Positions 57,172 to 64,000 of a stretch of DNA of 64,000 nt are shown here, piece after piece. Location: assembly GCF_000473165.1 (NCBI RefSeq), contig NZ_KI421504.1:496596-560595 (forward strand). The letters are read 5' to 3'. The translations under genes and the position numbers were made by a program. How positions within the stretch are numbered: the first letter of the stretch is position 1; each line of letters opens with the position of its first letter. The notes below the pieces were generated by a model. That model was not told where the DNA came from and did no database searches. It worked only from the letters and a program-made list of their open reading frames with translations. Origin of the DNA: Leisingera aquimarina DSM 24565 (lineage in GTDB: Bacteria > Pseudomonadota > Alphaproteobacteria > Rhodobacterales > Rhodobacteraceae).

Positions 57172-60136
57172 GCATCCGTCCTCCTTCTGGGTCAAACATA
57201 TGGGGCGAAACAATCTCGACCGCGATATCCCCCTGGCGTACCGGATCAGTGGCTGTCGCCGCCTTGCCCTGCCACGCCGTATGACCGCCTGATATATAGC
57301 CAAGCCCGATCCAGTGCCCCAGCGCCGGGGAATGCGTCACCGCCGTCACCCAGCCTTCGCCAAAGCCGGAAATCTCATCCGGTTTGCACAGCAATGCGCC
57401 GCCGTTGAAGGTCTGGTTGCGGTCCTTGGGGAAGATCCCGACCAGCTGCGGCCGGTCTGCGCGCATCAGCTCGGGTCTCTGGCGCAGCGCGCTGCCGACA
57501 AACGGCTTCCTGGCCGAGGCCATCCTGCCCAGTCCGGCGTCATCAATTGTCACCCGGCCGTCCAATTCGGCACCCGTCACATGGCCTTTTTCGATCCGCA
57601 GGGTGCCCAGTGCCTCCAGTCCGTACAGACAGCCGCCCATGGGCTCCGCCGCCTCCCACAGCAGATCCATCATCGCCTCGCCGTAATCGCTTGGCACATA
57701 GACCTCATAGGCTAGCTCACCCGAGAAGCTGATCCGCGCAATCAGGCATTTGATGCCGCCCTTCAGCCGGGTTTCGATAACGCCCATGAAGGGCAGGTTA
57801 TCCGCAGACACCGCCGCCGGATCTTGCAGACAGGCCATTATGCCGCCGCGCGCCTTAGGGCCGGCAACGGACACGCCCGCCCATTGATCGGAAACCGAGG
57901 TGACATGCACTTTCAAATCCGGCCAGCGCAGCTGCAGCAGCTCCTCCAGCCAGACCATCACCTTGCCCGCGTTGGTGGTTGTGGTGGTCAGCAGAAAGTT
58001 GTTCTCGGACAGCTGCCAGGTGGTACCGTCATCCATTACCATGCCGTCATCGCGCAGCATGATCCCGTAACGCGCCTTACCCACGGCCAGCTTGGCAAAG
58101 GCATTACTGTAAATCCGGTTCAGGAATTCCGATGCATCCGGTCCCTGCACCGCAATTTTTCCCAGGGAGCTGACGTCGCAGATACCCAGCGTGTCGCGCA
58201 CAGTTGCGGCTTCGCGGATATAAGCCTCGGTGATGGTCTCGCCTTTTCGGGCAAAAAACCAGGGCCGGTGCCACAGTCCCGCATCGGTCATTGTTGCCCC
58301 GTGCCGCAGGTTCCAGTCATGCAGCGGCGTGCGGCGCAAAATCTTGAAATGACTGCCGGTATTGCGCCCGGCCAGTGCACCGATCGCGACCGGCGTATAA
58401 GGCGGGCGGAAGCGTGTAGTGCCGACCGAAGGTATCTCCTTGCCCAGGGCCTCGGCCATCAGCGCAAGGCCGATGACGTTGCCCATCTTGCCCTGATCCG
58501 TCGCCATCCCCAGCGTCGTATAGCGCTTCAGGTGCTCGACAGAAACAAACCCCTCCTGATGCGCCAGCCGCACATCGGCGGCGGTGACATCATGCTGCGA
58601 GTCCACAAAGCTCTTAGTCTTTTTGCCCGGCAGCCGCACTTCATACAGTGGCTTGATCGGGGTCTCCGCTCCGCCCAAGGCCGGAGCCTCTGCCGGCTCG
58701 CCCATGGCTGTCTTTGCCGCAGCAATGCCTGATGCGGAGCAGTCACCCGCATTCCAATGCCCGGCCGCAGATCCCGCCATCACGACATTGTCCCCGCAAG
58801 GCGCTGGCAAGAAGCAGGCCAGATCCTTGTCCCAAACCGGCTTGGCGCCACGATGGGACACTAAATTCACCACCGGCGACCAGCCCCCCGAAACCAGCAA
58901 CAGGTCGCAAGCCAAGGTTTCCGCCGCTGCCCAGCCCTTGCCCTCAGGCCGTGCCAGCGCAACCCCGGTAACAGCTTTGCCGCCATGCGCTTTCAGCGGC
59001 GCCAGCCCGGTTTTCACCTCAACGCCTGCCGCCTTCATGGCCACGATATGCGCTTCGGACACACGGTCGCGCAGATCCACCAGCGTCATGTTGGCCCCAG
59101 CCTTGGCCAGCTCGGCAGCCGTGACGTAGGCAGAGTCATTGTTGGTGCTCAGCACAATATTCTGCCCAGGCAGCACACCGAACCGGTTCAGATAGGCCCG
59201 CGCTGCCGCCACCGTCATCACCCCCGGCCGGTCGTTGTTGGTGAAGGCCACTGTGCGCTCCAGCGCGCCGGTTGCCAGAACCGTTGCCGCCGCACGCACC
59301 GTCCAGAACCGCTGGCGCGGCGCATGCGCGGGCTTGACCGCCAGATGGTCTGTCACCCGCTCAAGCAGGCCCGCGGTGCCATAATCATACAGCCCGAACG
59401 CCGTGGTGCGGGTCATGATCCGCACGTTTGCGGCCTCAAGCCCTGCCACCAAGTCCCGGCGCTGCGCCTCTACCACAGGGTCCGCCTGGTTCAGCAGATC
59501 ACCGCCCAGCTCGAAATCCTGCTCGACCAGGATCACATCCTTGCCTTGCTGCGCCGCTGTCAGCGCGGCATTCAGACCCGCAGGCCCGGAACCAACCACC
59601 AGCAGATCGCAAAAGGCATGCACATGGTCATAGGCATCCGGATCAGCAATCCGCGACGCCTCGCCCATGCCGGCCGCTTTGCGGATCAGCTTTTCATACT
59701 GCATCCAGATGCCGGTGCCCCGCCCCCATTCAAACGGCGGCAATCCCATGAAGGTCTTGTAATAAAACCCGGCTGAAAAGAACCGTCCGAACAGCCCCAA
59801 TGCCGCGCCCACGTCACTGCGCACATTGGGCCAGGCATTTTGACCACAGGCCGTCAGCCCGTCATACAGTTCCACCATGGTGGCCTTGGTATTGGGCTCT
59901 GCCCGTTCCCCTGCGCCAAGAGTGACAATCGCACCGGATTCCTCAACCCCTGCCGACATGATGCCGCGCGGGCGGTGGTATTTGAAACTGCGGCCCAACA
60001 CCGTCTCGCCGCTGGCCATCAGCGCCGAGGCCAGGGTGTCGCCGGCAAAGCCTTCGAACGACCGTCCGTCCCAGGTGAAACGCAGCCTGCAGGAGCGGTC
60101 GATCCGGCCGCCATTGATCAGACGTGACGCACTCAT
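57164..60136 (-). CDS. soxA: Sarcosine oxidase alpha subunit
   Basis: The 990-residue protein has an N-terminal ferredoxin-like part (LRFTWDGRSFEGFAGDTLAS), an NAD/FAD-type Rossmann fold (VVGSGPAGLNAALTAAQQGK) and a C-terminal GcvT-like tetrahydrofolate domain (from about residue 600, with SSLGKIAVQGPDASEFLNRI). The complex oxidises N-methyl amines and passes the C1 unit to folate. It overlaps soxD by 4 bp and soxG by 8 bp. Confidence 0.95.
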   Translation of the reverse strand: MSASRLINGGRIDRSCRLRFTWDGRSFEGFAGDTLASALMASGETVLGRSFKYHRPRGIMSAGVEESGAIVTLGAGERAEPNTKATMVELYDGLTACGQNAWPNVRSDVGAALGLFGRFFSAGFYYKTFMGLPPFEWGRGTGIWMQYEKLIRKAAGMGEASRIADPDAYDHVHAFCDLLVVGSGPAGLNAALTAAQQGKDVILVEQDFELGGDLLNQADPVVEAQRRDLVAGLEAANVRIMTRTTAFGLYDYGTAGLLERVTDHLAVKPAHAPRQRFWTVRAAATVLATGALERTVAFTNNDRPGVMTVAAARAYLNRFGVLPGQNIVLSTNNDSAYVTAAELAKAGANMTLVDLRDRVSEAHIVAMKAAGVEVKTGLAPLKAHGGKAVTGVALARPEGKGWAAAETLACDLLLVSGGWSPVVNLVSHRGAKPVWDKDLACFLPAPCGDNVVMAGSAAGHWNAGDCSASGIAAAKTAMGEPAEAPALGGAETPIKPLYEVRLPGKKTKSFVDSQHDVTAADVRLAHQEGFVSVEHLKRYTTLGMATDQGKMGNVIGLALMAEALGKEIPSVGTTRFRPPYTPVAIGALAGRNTGSHFKILRRTPLHDWNLRHGATMTDAGLWHRPWFFARKGETITEAYIREAATVRDTLGICDVSSLGKIAVQGPDASEFLNRIYSNAFAKLAVGKARYGIMLRDDGMVMDDGTTWQLSENNFLLTTTTTNAGKVMVWLEELLQLRWPDLKVHVTSVSDQWAGVSVAGPKARGGIMACLQDPAAVSADNLPFMGVIETRLKGGIKCLIARISFSGELAYEVYVPSDYGEAMMDLLWEAAEPMGGCLYGLEALGTLRIEKGHVTGAELDGRVTIDDAGLGRMASARKPFVGSALRQRPELMRADRPQLVGIFPKDRNQTFNGGALLCKPDEISGFGEGWVTAVTHSPALGHWIGLGYISGGHTAWQGKAATATDPVRQGDIAVEIVSPHMFDPEGGRMHG

Positions 60137-60417
60137 GATGCCGCCCCCAGTGCTTTGGCCATACCCGCATGGGCAGGCCGGACGGAGTGGATTTCATGGG
60201 TCATGGTATCGCGCTCGACCAGAATCCACATGCGGCAGCCGTTCACATGCTGCCAGGTCTCGACCTGTACGCCGCAGATGTTTTCGCGCTGAAAAACCGC
60301 GTCGTGCCAGTCCTGCATGGGCGCATCCAAGCTGGGATAGGTGATTGATCCGTCGCCCCCATAGGCAAACTCGCTATGATCCCGGGTGCCGCAGAACGGA
60401 CAGGGTATTCTAATCAT
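60133..60417 (-). CDS. soxD: Sarcosine oxidase delta subunit
   Basis: The 94-residue protein starts MIRIPCPFCGTRDHSEF and has a Cys/His zinc site (CPFCG...H) and GCRMWILVERDTMTHEI. It is a typical SoxD, with a 4-bp overlap to soxA. Confidence 0.94.
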   Translation of the reverse strand: MIRIPCPFCGTRDHSEFAYGGDGSITYPSLDAPMQDWHDAVFQRENICGVQVETWQHVNGCRMWILVERDTMTHEIHSVRPAHAGMAKALGAAS

Positions 60418-60428
60418 TCTCTATGTCC

Positions 60429-61700
60429 TTATCCGTGCAGTTTCGGATCGGGGCCCGCACCGCGCTCATCCAGCTGGATGCCGCGTTCAAACCGCTTCAG
60501 ATCGTGGTTGGCGATCACCTTGTGCGGCCTGTCATTGGCGATCAAATCGGCAAAATAGGTGCCTGCGGCCGGCGTTGCCTTGAACCCTCCGTAATTCCAG
60601 CCCGCATTCAGATAGAGGTTGTCCAGCGGCGTCTTGCTGATGAAATGCGTGCCGTCCATCGACATGTCGACAACCCCGGACCAATGCCGCAGCAGCCGCA
60701 CCCGGCCCAGGCAGGGCAGCACCGACATCGCTGCCTCGGCCACGTCCTGCACAATCGGAAGATTGCCTTTTTGCGCGTAGGATTTGTACCAGTCCAGATC
60801 ACCGCCAAAGACCATGCCACCCTTGTCCGACTGCGAGATATAGAAATGCGCGCCGCCCATGCCAAAGACCACCACCTGATCCAGCAAGGGTTTCAGCGGC
60901 TCCGAAACAAAGGCCTGCAGTTTATGCGATTCAATCGGCAGGTGGCTCATCCCCGCCATGTTCCACAGACGTGAGGTATTGCCCGCAACCGCAAGGCCCA
61001 GCTTACCTGCAGAAATCTTCCCGCGTGAGGTTTCCAGCCCGGTGACCCTGCCGCCATCGCACAGAATGCCGGTGACTTCGCAGTTCTGTATGATGTCGAC
61101 ACCCAGCTGGTCCGCGGAGCGCGCATAGCCCCAGACAACCGCGTCATGCCGCGCGGTTCCGGCCCGCTTGTGCACAGCAGCACCCATGATGGGAAACCGC
61201 GCATCCCCCCCGTAGTTCAGATGCGGCACCGTCTCTTTCAGCTGCCCAAGGCTCCAGATTTCCGCATCCGCATTGCCGGTCAGCCGCATCGTGTTGTAAT
61301 TGCGCGACGCCGCGTCCACTGCGCCGGGACTGTGCAGCAGGGCGATATGCGAGCGTTGGCTGAACATCACATTGTAGTTCAAATCATGGCTCAGCTGTTC
61401 CCACAGCTTCAGCGAATGCTCATAGAACTCGCGGTTGCCCGGCTGGGTGTAGTTTGAGCGCACAATCGTGGTGTTGCGCCCGGCATTGCCGCCGCCGATC
61501 CAGCCCTTCTCCAGAACCGCGACATTGCGGATGCCGTGGTTCTTGGACAGGTAATAGGCGGTGGCCAGCCCATGCAGGCCGCCGCCGATGATAACCACAT
61601 CGTAATGCGGCTTTGGCTCTGGATCACGCCACTGACGGGTCCAGCCCTTTTGGCCGGACATCCCCTGCCAAAAGATATTCCATGCGGAAAATCTAGTCAT
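60429..61700 (-). CDS. soxB: Sarcosine oxidase beta subunit
   Basis: The 423-residue FAD/FMN subunit has the dinucleotide motif VVIIGGGLHGLATAYYL, the GGGNAGRNTTIVRSNYT segment, GTARHDAVVWGYA (likely the region of the covalent flavin His) and NLYLNAGWNYGGFKATPAAG. It holds the amine oxidation site. It lies between the racemase-family gene and soxD in the same operon. Confidence 0.95.
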   Translation of the reverse strand: MTRFSAWNIFWQGMSGQKGWTRQWRDPEPKPHYDVVIIGGGLHGLATAYYLSKNHGIRNVAVLEKGWIGGGNAGRNTTIVRSNYTQPGNREFYEHSLKLWEQLSHDLNYNVMFSQRSHIALLHSPGAVDAASRNYNTMRLTGNADAEIWSLGQLKETVPHLNYGGDARFPIMGAAVHKRAGTARHDAVVWGYARSADQLGVDIIQNCEVTGILCDGGRVTGLETSRGKISAGKLGLAVAGNTSRLWNMAGMSHLPIESHKLQAFVSEPLKPLLDQVVVFGMGGAHFYISQSDKGGMVFGGDLDWYKSYAQKGNLPIVQDVAEAAMSVLPCLGRVRLLRHWSGVVDMSMDGTHFISKTPLDNLYLNAGWNYGGFKATPAAGTYFADLIANDRPHKVIANHDLKRFERGIQLDERGAGPDPKLHG

Positions 61701-61722
61701 TTTGATCTGTCTTTCGAGCGCC

Positions 61723-62517
61723 TTAGATGGTGCTTTTCAGCACGCGGCCGGGATGCTTGAAAATCTGGCCGAAGCCCTCCAGTTCATCCATGATGCCGGC
61801 CCGGCGCAGGCAGGACCACATCTGCGCCTGGTTCGAGGTGATCACCGGCTTGCCTGCTGCCTGCTCGATTTCCTCAACAACTTCCAGCGACCGCACGCCA
61901 CCGCAGCTGAGGAAGATTGCATCCGCTTCCGGCAGGTCGATTTCCAGCGCGAATTTCTTCCAATAGGCTGGCGTGACCAGCCCCATGTCCCAACCCTGGG
62001 CAATGTTCAGCCCCTGAATATCCAGCACCTCAAAGCCACGCTCAACCAAGAATTCAGCCTCAGCAGTGTTGATCTCATCCAGGTACGGCGTGCCAACCAC
62101 CAGCTTTTTCGCACCCAGTTCATGCAGCGCGTCCAGCACCCCCTGCACCAGGCACATCGGCTGTGCCCAGGGCGCGCCTTTATGGATCTCTTCAAAAATC
62201 CTCTGCTCGCCGATCACGATCGAACCGCTGGTGCAGCTATAACTCACCACATCGGGCTTGGCTTCCGGCTGAATGCGGGACGCCGCATCTGCCATATGCT
62301 CGATATGGCGCGACAGGGTTTCATTGGTTGTATAGTCGTCCGTCTTCAGGCGGGTGATGTGCACCCCCACACCCTCGGGCGCCATATCCTTGAAGTCACC
62401 CTCTGCCGACGGGTCCGTCGACATCAGAATAAAACCAAGTTTGGCGCGGTGATGGCGTCCCTCGCTCAATTCCGGAGTGCGGGGTTTGGACTGGATGCTT
62501 TGGCCTGGCTGGAACAT
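61723..62517 (-). CDS. Asp/Glu racemase-superfamily enzyme (maleate isomerase/arylmalonate decarboxylase-like)
   Basis: The 264-residue protein has the two active Cys motifs of the superfamily: VVSYSCTSGSIVIG and AIFLSCGGVRSLEVV. Together with PYLDEINTAEAEFL these point to the maleate isomerase/EutA-like branch. Its ATG shares a base with the M24 gene stop (TAATG). It could racemise, isomerise or decarboxylate an intermediate of the amine pathway; the substrate is unknown. Confidence 0.82.
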   Translation of the reverse strand: MFQPGQSIQSKPRTPELSEGRHHRAKLGFILMSTDPSAEGDFKDMAPEGVGVHITRLKTDDYTTNETLSRHIEHMADAASRIQPEAKPDVVSYSCTSGSIVIGEQRIFEEIHKGAPWAQPMCLVQGVLDALHELGAKKLVVGTPYLDEINTAEAEFLVERGFEVLDIQGLNIAQGWDMGLVTPAYWKKFALEIDLPEADAIFLSCGGVRSLEVVEEIEQAAGKPVITSNQAQMWSCLRRAGIMDELEGFGQIFKHPGRVLKSTI

Positions 62518-63659
62518 TACAGAATAACCTCTTCAACGGATTTCGGATGCTGGGTCAGCGGCTCCCAGCCGTCATCGGTAATGATAAAGCTGTCGCCCAC
62601 CTGGGCGCGGAAGGTGTCAACGGAAACAGACCCATCCACTGCCAGAACCATGCCCGGCTGAATGATGGTGGTATCCCCGGTGACCAGTTGCGGCGCCTCC
62701 AAAAAGCTGAACCCAGTCGCCCGCCCGCAGCGGAACGGATATTCATAGCCCGCCCCTTGGATGACCTCGGCATATTCCGCATGGATGCTTTCCGCTGTCA
62801 CGCCGGGACGCAGGGCATCCAGCGCCGCTTTCTGGCTGGCCACGGCCACCTCATAGACCGCCACTTGTGCCGGATCAGGCTCGCCAATCCAGAAGGTCCG
62901 GTCAAACCCCAGCTTGAAGCGGTGGAAATTGGTCATGCCGCAGAAGCACAGGAACACCGGCTCCCCCTGCCGCATGATCCGGGTCGAGGCCCGGTGATGC
63001 GTCTTCACAATGTCCTTGCCGGAAGCCATGATCTGCAGGAAATGCGTGTTGGGCGACATATCGCCATCATCGTAATGCGCGGTCAGCAGCTCGGCGGCCT
63101 TGCGGGTGCCCGCCTGCGACGTGGCGATGGCGACTTCAAACTCCGGCACACCATCGCCGATTGCTGCGCGGCCTGCGTTCATCATTGCTGTTGCCACCTG
63201 ACCTGCATGGCGGGCCAGCTGCAGCTCTTCTGCGGATTTGATCATCCGCATGCTGTTCAGGATCGGAGTCACACTGGAGATCTTCCCGGCATCCACCAGA
63301 TCGTTCACATAGGCACGCACCGGCGGCGGCATGTGGCCCGGCTCAATCGCCACCTTCGCCGCGTTTTTGACCCAACCCGGCAGTTCTTCGCGCCACTCAT
63401 TGCCCATGCCGTCGTTCCAGGGCGCAATCCGGCCTACCCGGGCGGCGGCCTCGGCACTGTTGAGATCGATGGTCGGGGTGATCAGCAGCGCGCCGCCATC
63501 CTTGGGGACCACCAGAATAGTCGGACGGCCGAACTCCATATGCAGATAGTCATAATACCCGGTCAGGTAATAGACGTTGTCGTCATCGGTGATTAGCGCC
63601 ACATCAATGTTGGCATCTGCCAGCTTGGACTGCAGGCGGTTCAATCGTTCGGTGAACAT
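62517..63659 (-). CDS. M24-family hydrolase, creatinase/ectoine-hydrolase-like
   Basis: The 380-residue pita-bread protein has the two-domain layout of creatinase and DoeA/EutD. The start MFTERLNRLQSKLADANIDV is typical, and the catalytic domain follows from about residue 160. Metal ligands usual in aminopeptidases are partly replaced (CGMTNFHRFKLGFDRTFWIG; CGRATGFSFLEAPQL), as in the non-peptidase branch. It is the first gene of the operon and may open or cleave a C-N bond in a methylated or cyclic amine. Confidence 0.82.
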   Translation of the reverse strand: MFTERLNRLQSKLADANIDVALITDDDNVYYLTGYYDYLHMEFGRPTILVVPKDGGALLITPTIDLNSAEAAARVGRIAPWNDGMGNEWREELPGWVKNAAKVAIEPGHMPPPVRAYVNDLVDAGKISSVTPILNSMRMIKSAEELQLARHAGQVATAMMNAGRAAIGDGVPEFEVAIATSQAGTRKAAELLTAHYDDGDMSPNTHFLQIMASGKDIVKTHHRASTRIMRQGEPVFLCFCGMTNFHRFKLGFDRTFWIGEPDPAQVAVYEVAVASQKAALDALRPGVTAESIHAEYAEVIQGAGYEYPFRCGRATGFSFLEAPQLVTGDTTIIQPGMVLAVDGSVSVDTFRAQVGDSFIITDDGWEPLTQHPKSVEEVIL

Positions 63660-63759
63660 GCGGGACTTCCCCTGTGCAAATAGGCCCTGTGCAGCCTGGC
63701 GTTATCTTGAGTTTCAAATGAGCTTATTGCCGGAAACCCAGTTTTCAAAATGACTTCTC

Positions 63760-63776
63760 TTATCAAGATATGATAA
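63760..63776. promoter_or_regulatory. LysR-type operator in the divergent promoter
   Basis: TTATCA-AGATA-TGATAA is a perfect dyad of the LysR T-N11-A form. It lies 101 bp before the M24 operon start and 10 bp before the lysR start. It probably binds the adjacent LysR protein for control of both directions. Confidence 0.65.
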
Positions 63777-63785
63777 CCAATAGTT

Positions 63786-64000
63786 ATGAAAAACTATCGC
63801 AGCACGCTCCCGCCCCTGGACTACCTGTTGTTCTTTGAGACGGTCGCCCGACACAAGAATTTCACGCGCGCAGCTGAGGAGCTGAATGTCAGCCAGGCGG
63901 CTGTCAGCAAACGCATCAAGTTTCTGGAAAGCTGGCTGGGGGTAGAGCTGCTCACCCGGAACGGACGCAATGTCGACTTGACCAAAGCCGGGCACAAGCT
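63786..64000 (+). CDS. LysR-family regulator, N-terminal part (runs off the window)
   Basis: ATG 63786 gives MKNYRSTLPPLDYLLFFETV, followed by the helix-turn-helix NFTRAAEELNVSQAAVSKRI. The gene continues past position 64000. Divergent placement suggests it regulates the Rieske/sarcosine oxidase operon. Confidence 0.88.
   Translation, partial: MKNYRSTLPPLDYLLFFETVARHKNFTRAAEELNVSQAAVSKRIKFLESWLGVELLTRNGRNVDLTKAGHK

Noticed and set aside
63714-63995. 93-codon minus-strand frame at the right edge
   Set aside because: It is antisense to a clear LysR helix-turn-helix on the plus strand.

Overview
The window looks like a chromosome segment of a marine alphaproteobacterium of the Roseobacter group (Rhodobacteraceae, Leisingera/Phaeobacter-like). 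The grounds are its high GC, a napEFDABC operon, TRAP transporters of the TAXI type, heterotetrameric sarcosine oxidase, and dense ATGA-type overlaps between co-transcribed genes. This assignment is inferred from gene content, since no rRNA or tRNA gene is present. I found no tRNA, rRNA or CRISPR array.

Region 1 (1-24,240) is ordinary chromosome. It holds isopentenyl-diphosphate isomerase, an FAD monooxygenase, glpK, panB-panC, a peptide-type ABC transporter cluster (binding protein, two permeases, fused ATPase) mixed with an HDAC-family amidohydrolase, a GNAT acetyltransferase and an aldehyde dehydrogenase, pncB and pncA flanking a hybrid histidine kinase, trhO, and the periplasmic nitrate reductase operon napEFDABC with an FNR-type box upstream.

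Region 2 (about 24,300-45,470) is a decayed mobile island. Short iterons with about 21-bp spacing and a TATGGG/CCCATA core occur as three copies at 24,615-24,675 and as a larger, oppositely oriented array at 45,196-45,420. I propose these are the end-binding arrays of a roughly 21-kb Tn7-like element. Its transposition genes lie inside: a tnsA-tnsB fusion frame interrupted by one amber codon (36,007-38,646), a frameshifted tnsC (35,020-36,007) and an intact tniQ (33,239-35,023). Cargo or passengers are a TRAP-TAXI transporter with an M20 hydrolase, a TauE-type exporter and a LysR regulator, plus a type I restriction hsdR whose start was removed by an IS21-family element, and a DUF45 metallopeptidase gene with an ochre stop. 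Remnants of IS3, IS256, a second tniQ and an ATPase gene fill 24.4-26.7 kb.

Region 3 (45,470-55,350) starts with an Old Yellow Enzyme gene and its TetR regulator, and an orphan ParD-like antitoxin. Then comes a recombinase-in-trio (RIT) element (49,371-52,732) carrying three tyrosine recombinases, of which only ritC is intact. It is flanked by two diverged, mirror-image IS66 left halves, forming exactly symmetric 582-bp inverted arms. Next is an IS3-family remnant (53,427-54,819) that contains four palindromic micro-insertions of about 40 nt in two families, each family at its own target motif. I regard these as the most novel signal in the window.

Region 4 (55,355-64,000) is a leftward catabolic operon of an M24 creatinase-like hydrolase, an Asp/Glu-racemase-superfamily enzyme, sarcosine oxidase soxB-D-A-G and a Rieske oxygenase. 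It diverges from a LysR gene cut by the window edge, with a LysR-type palindrome between them. It probably demethylates an N-methylated compound, with the C1 units passing to folate.
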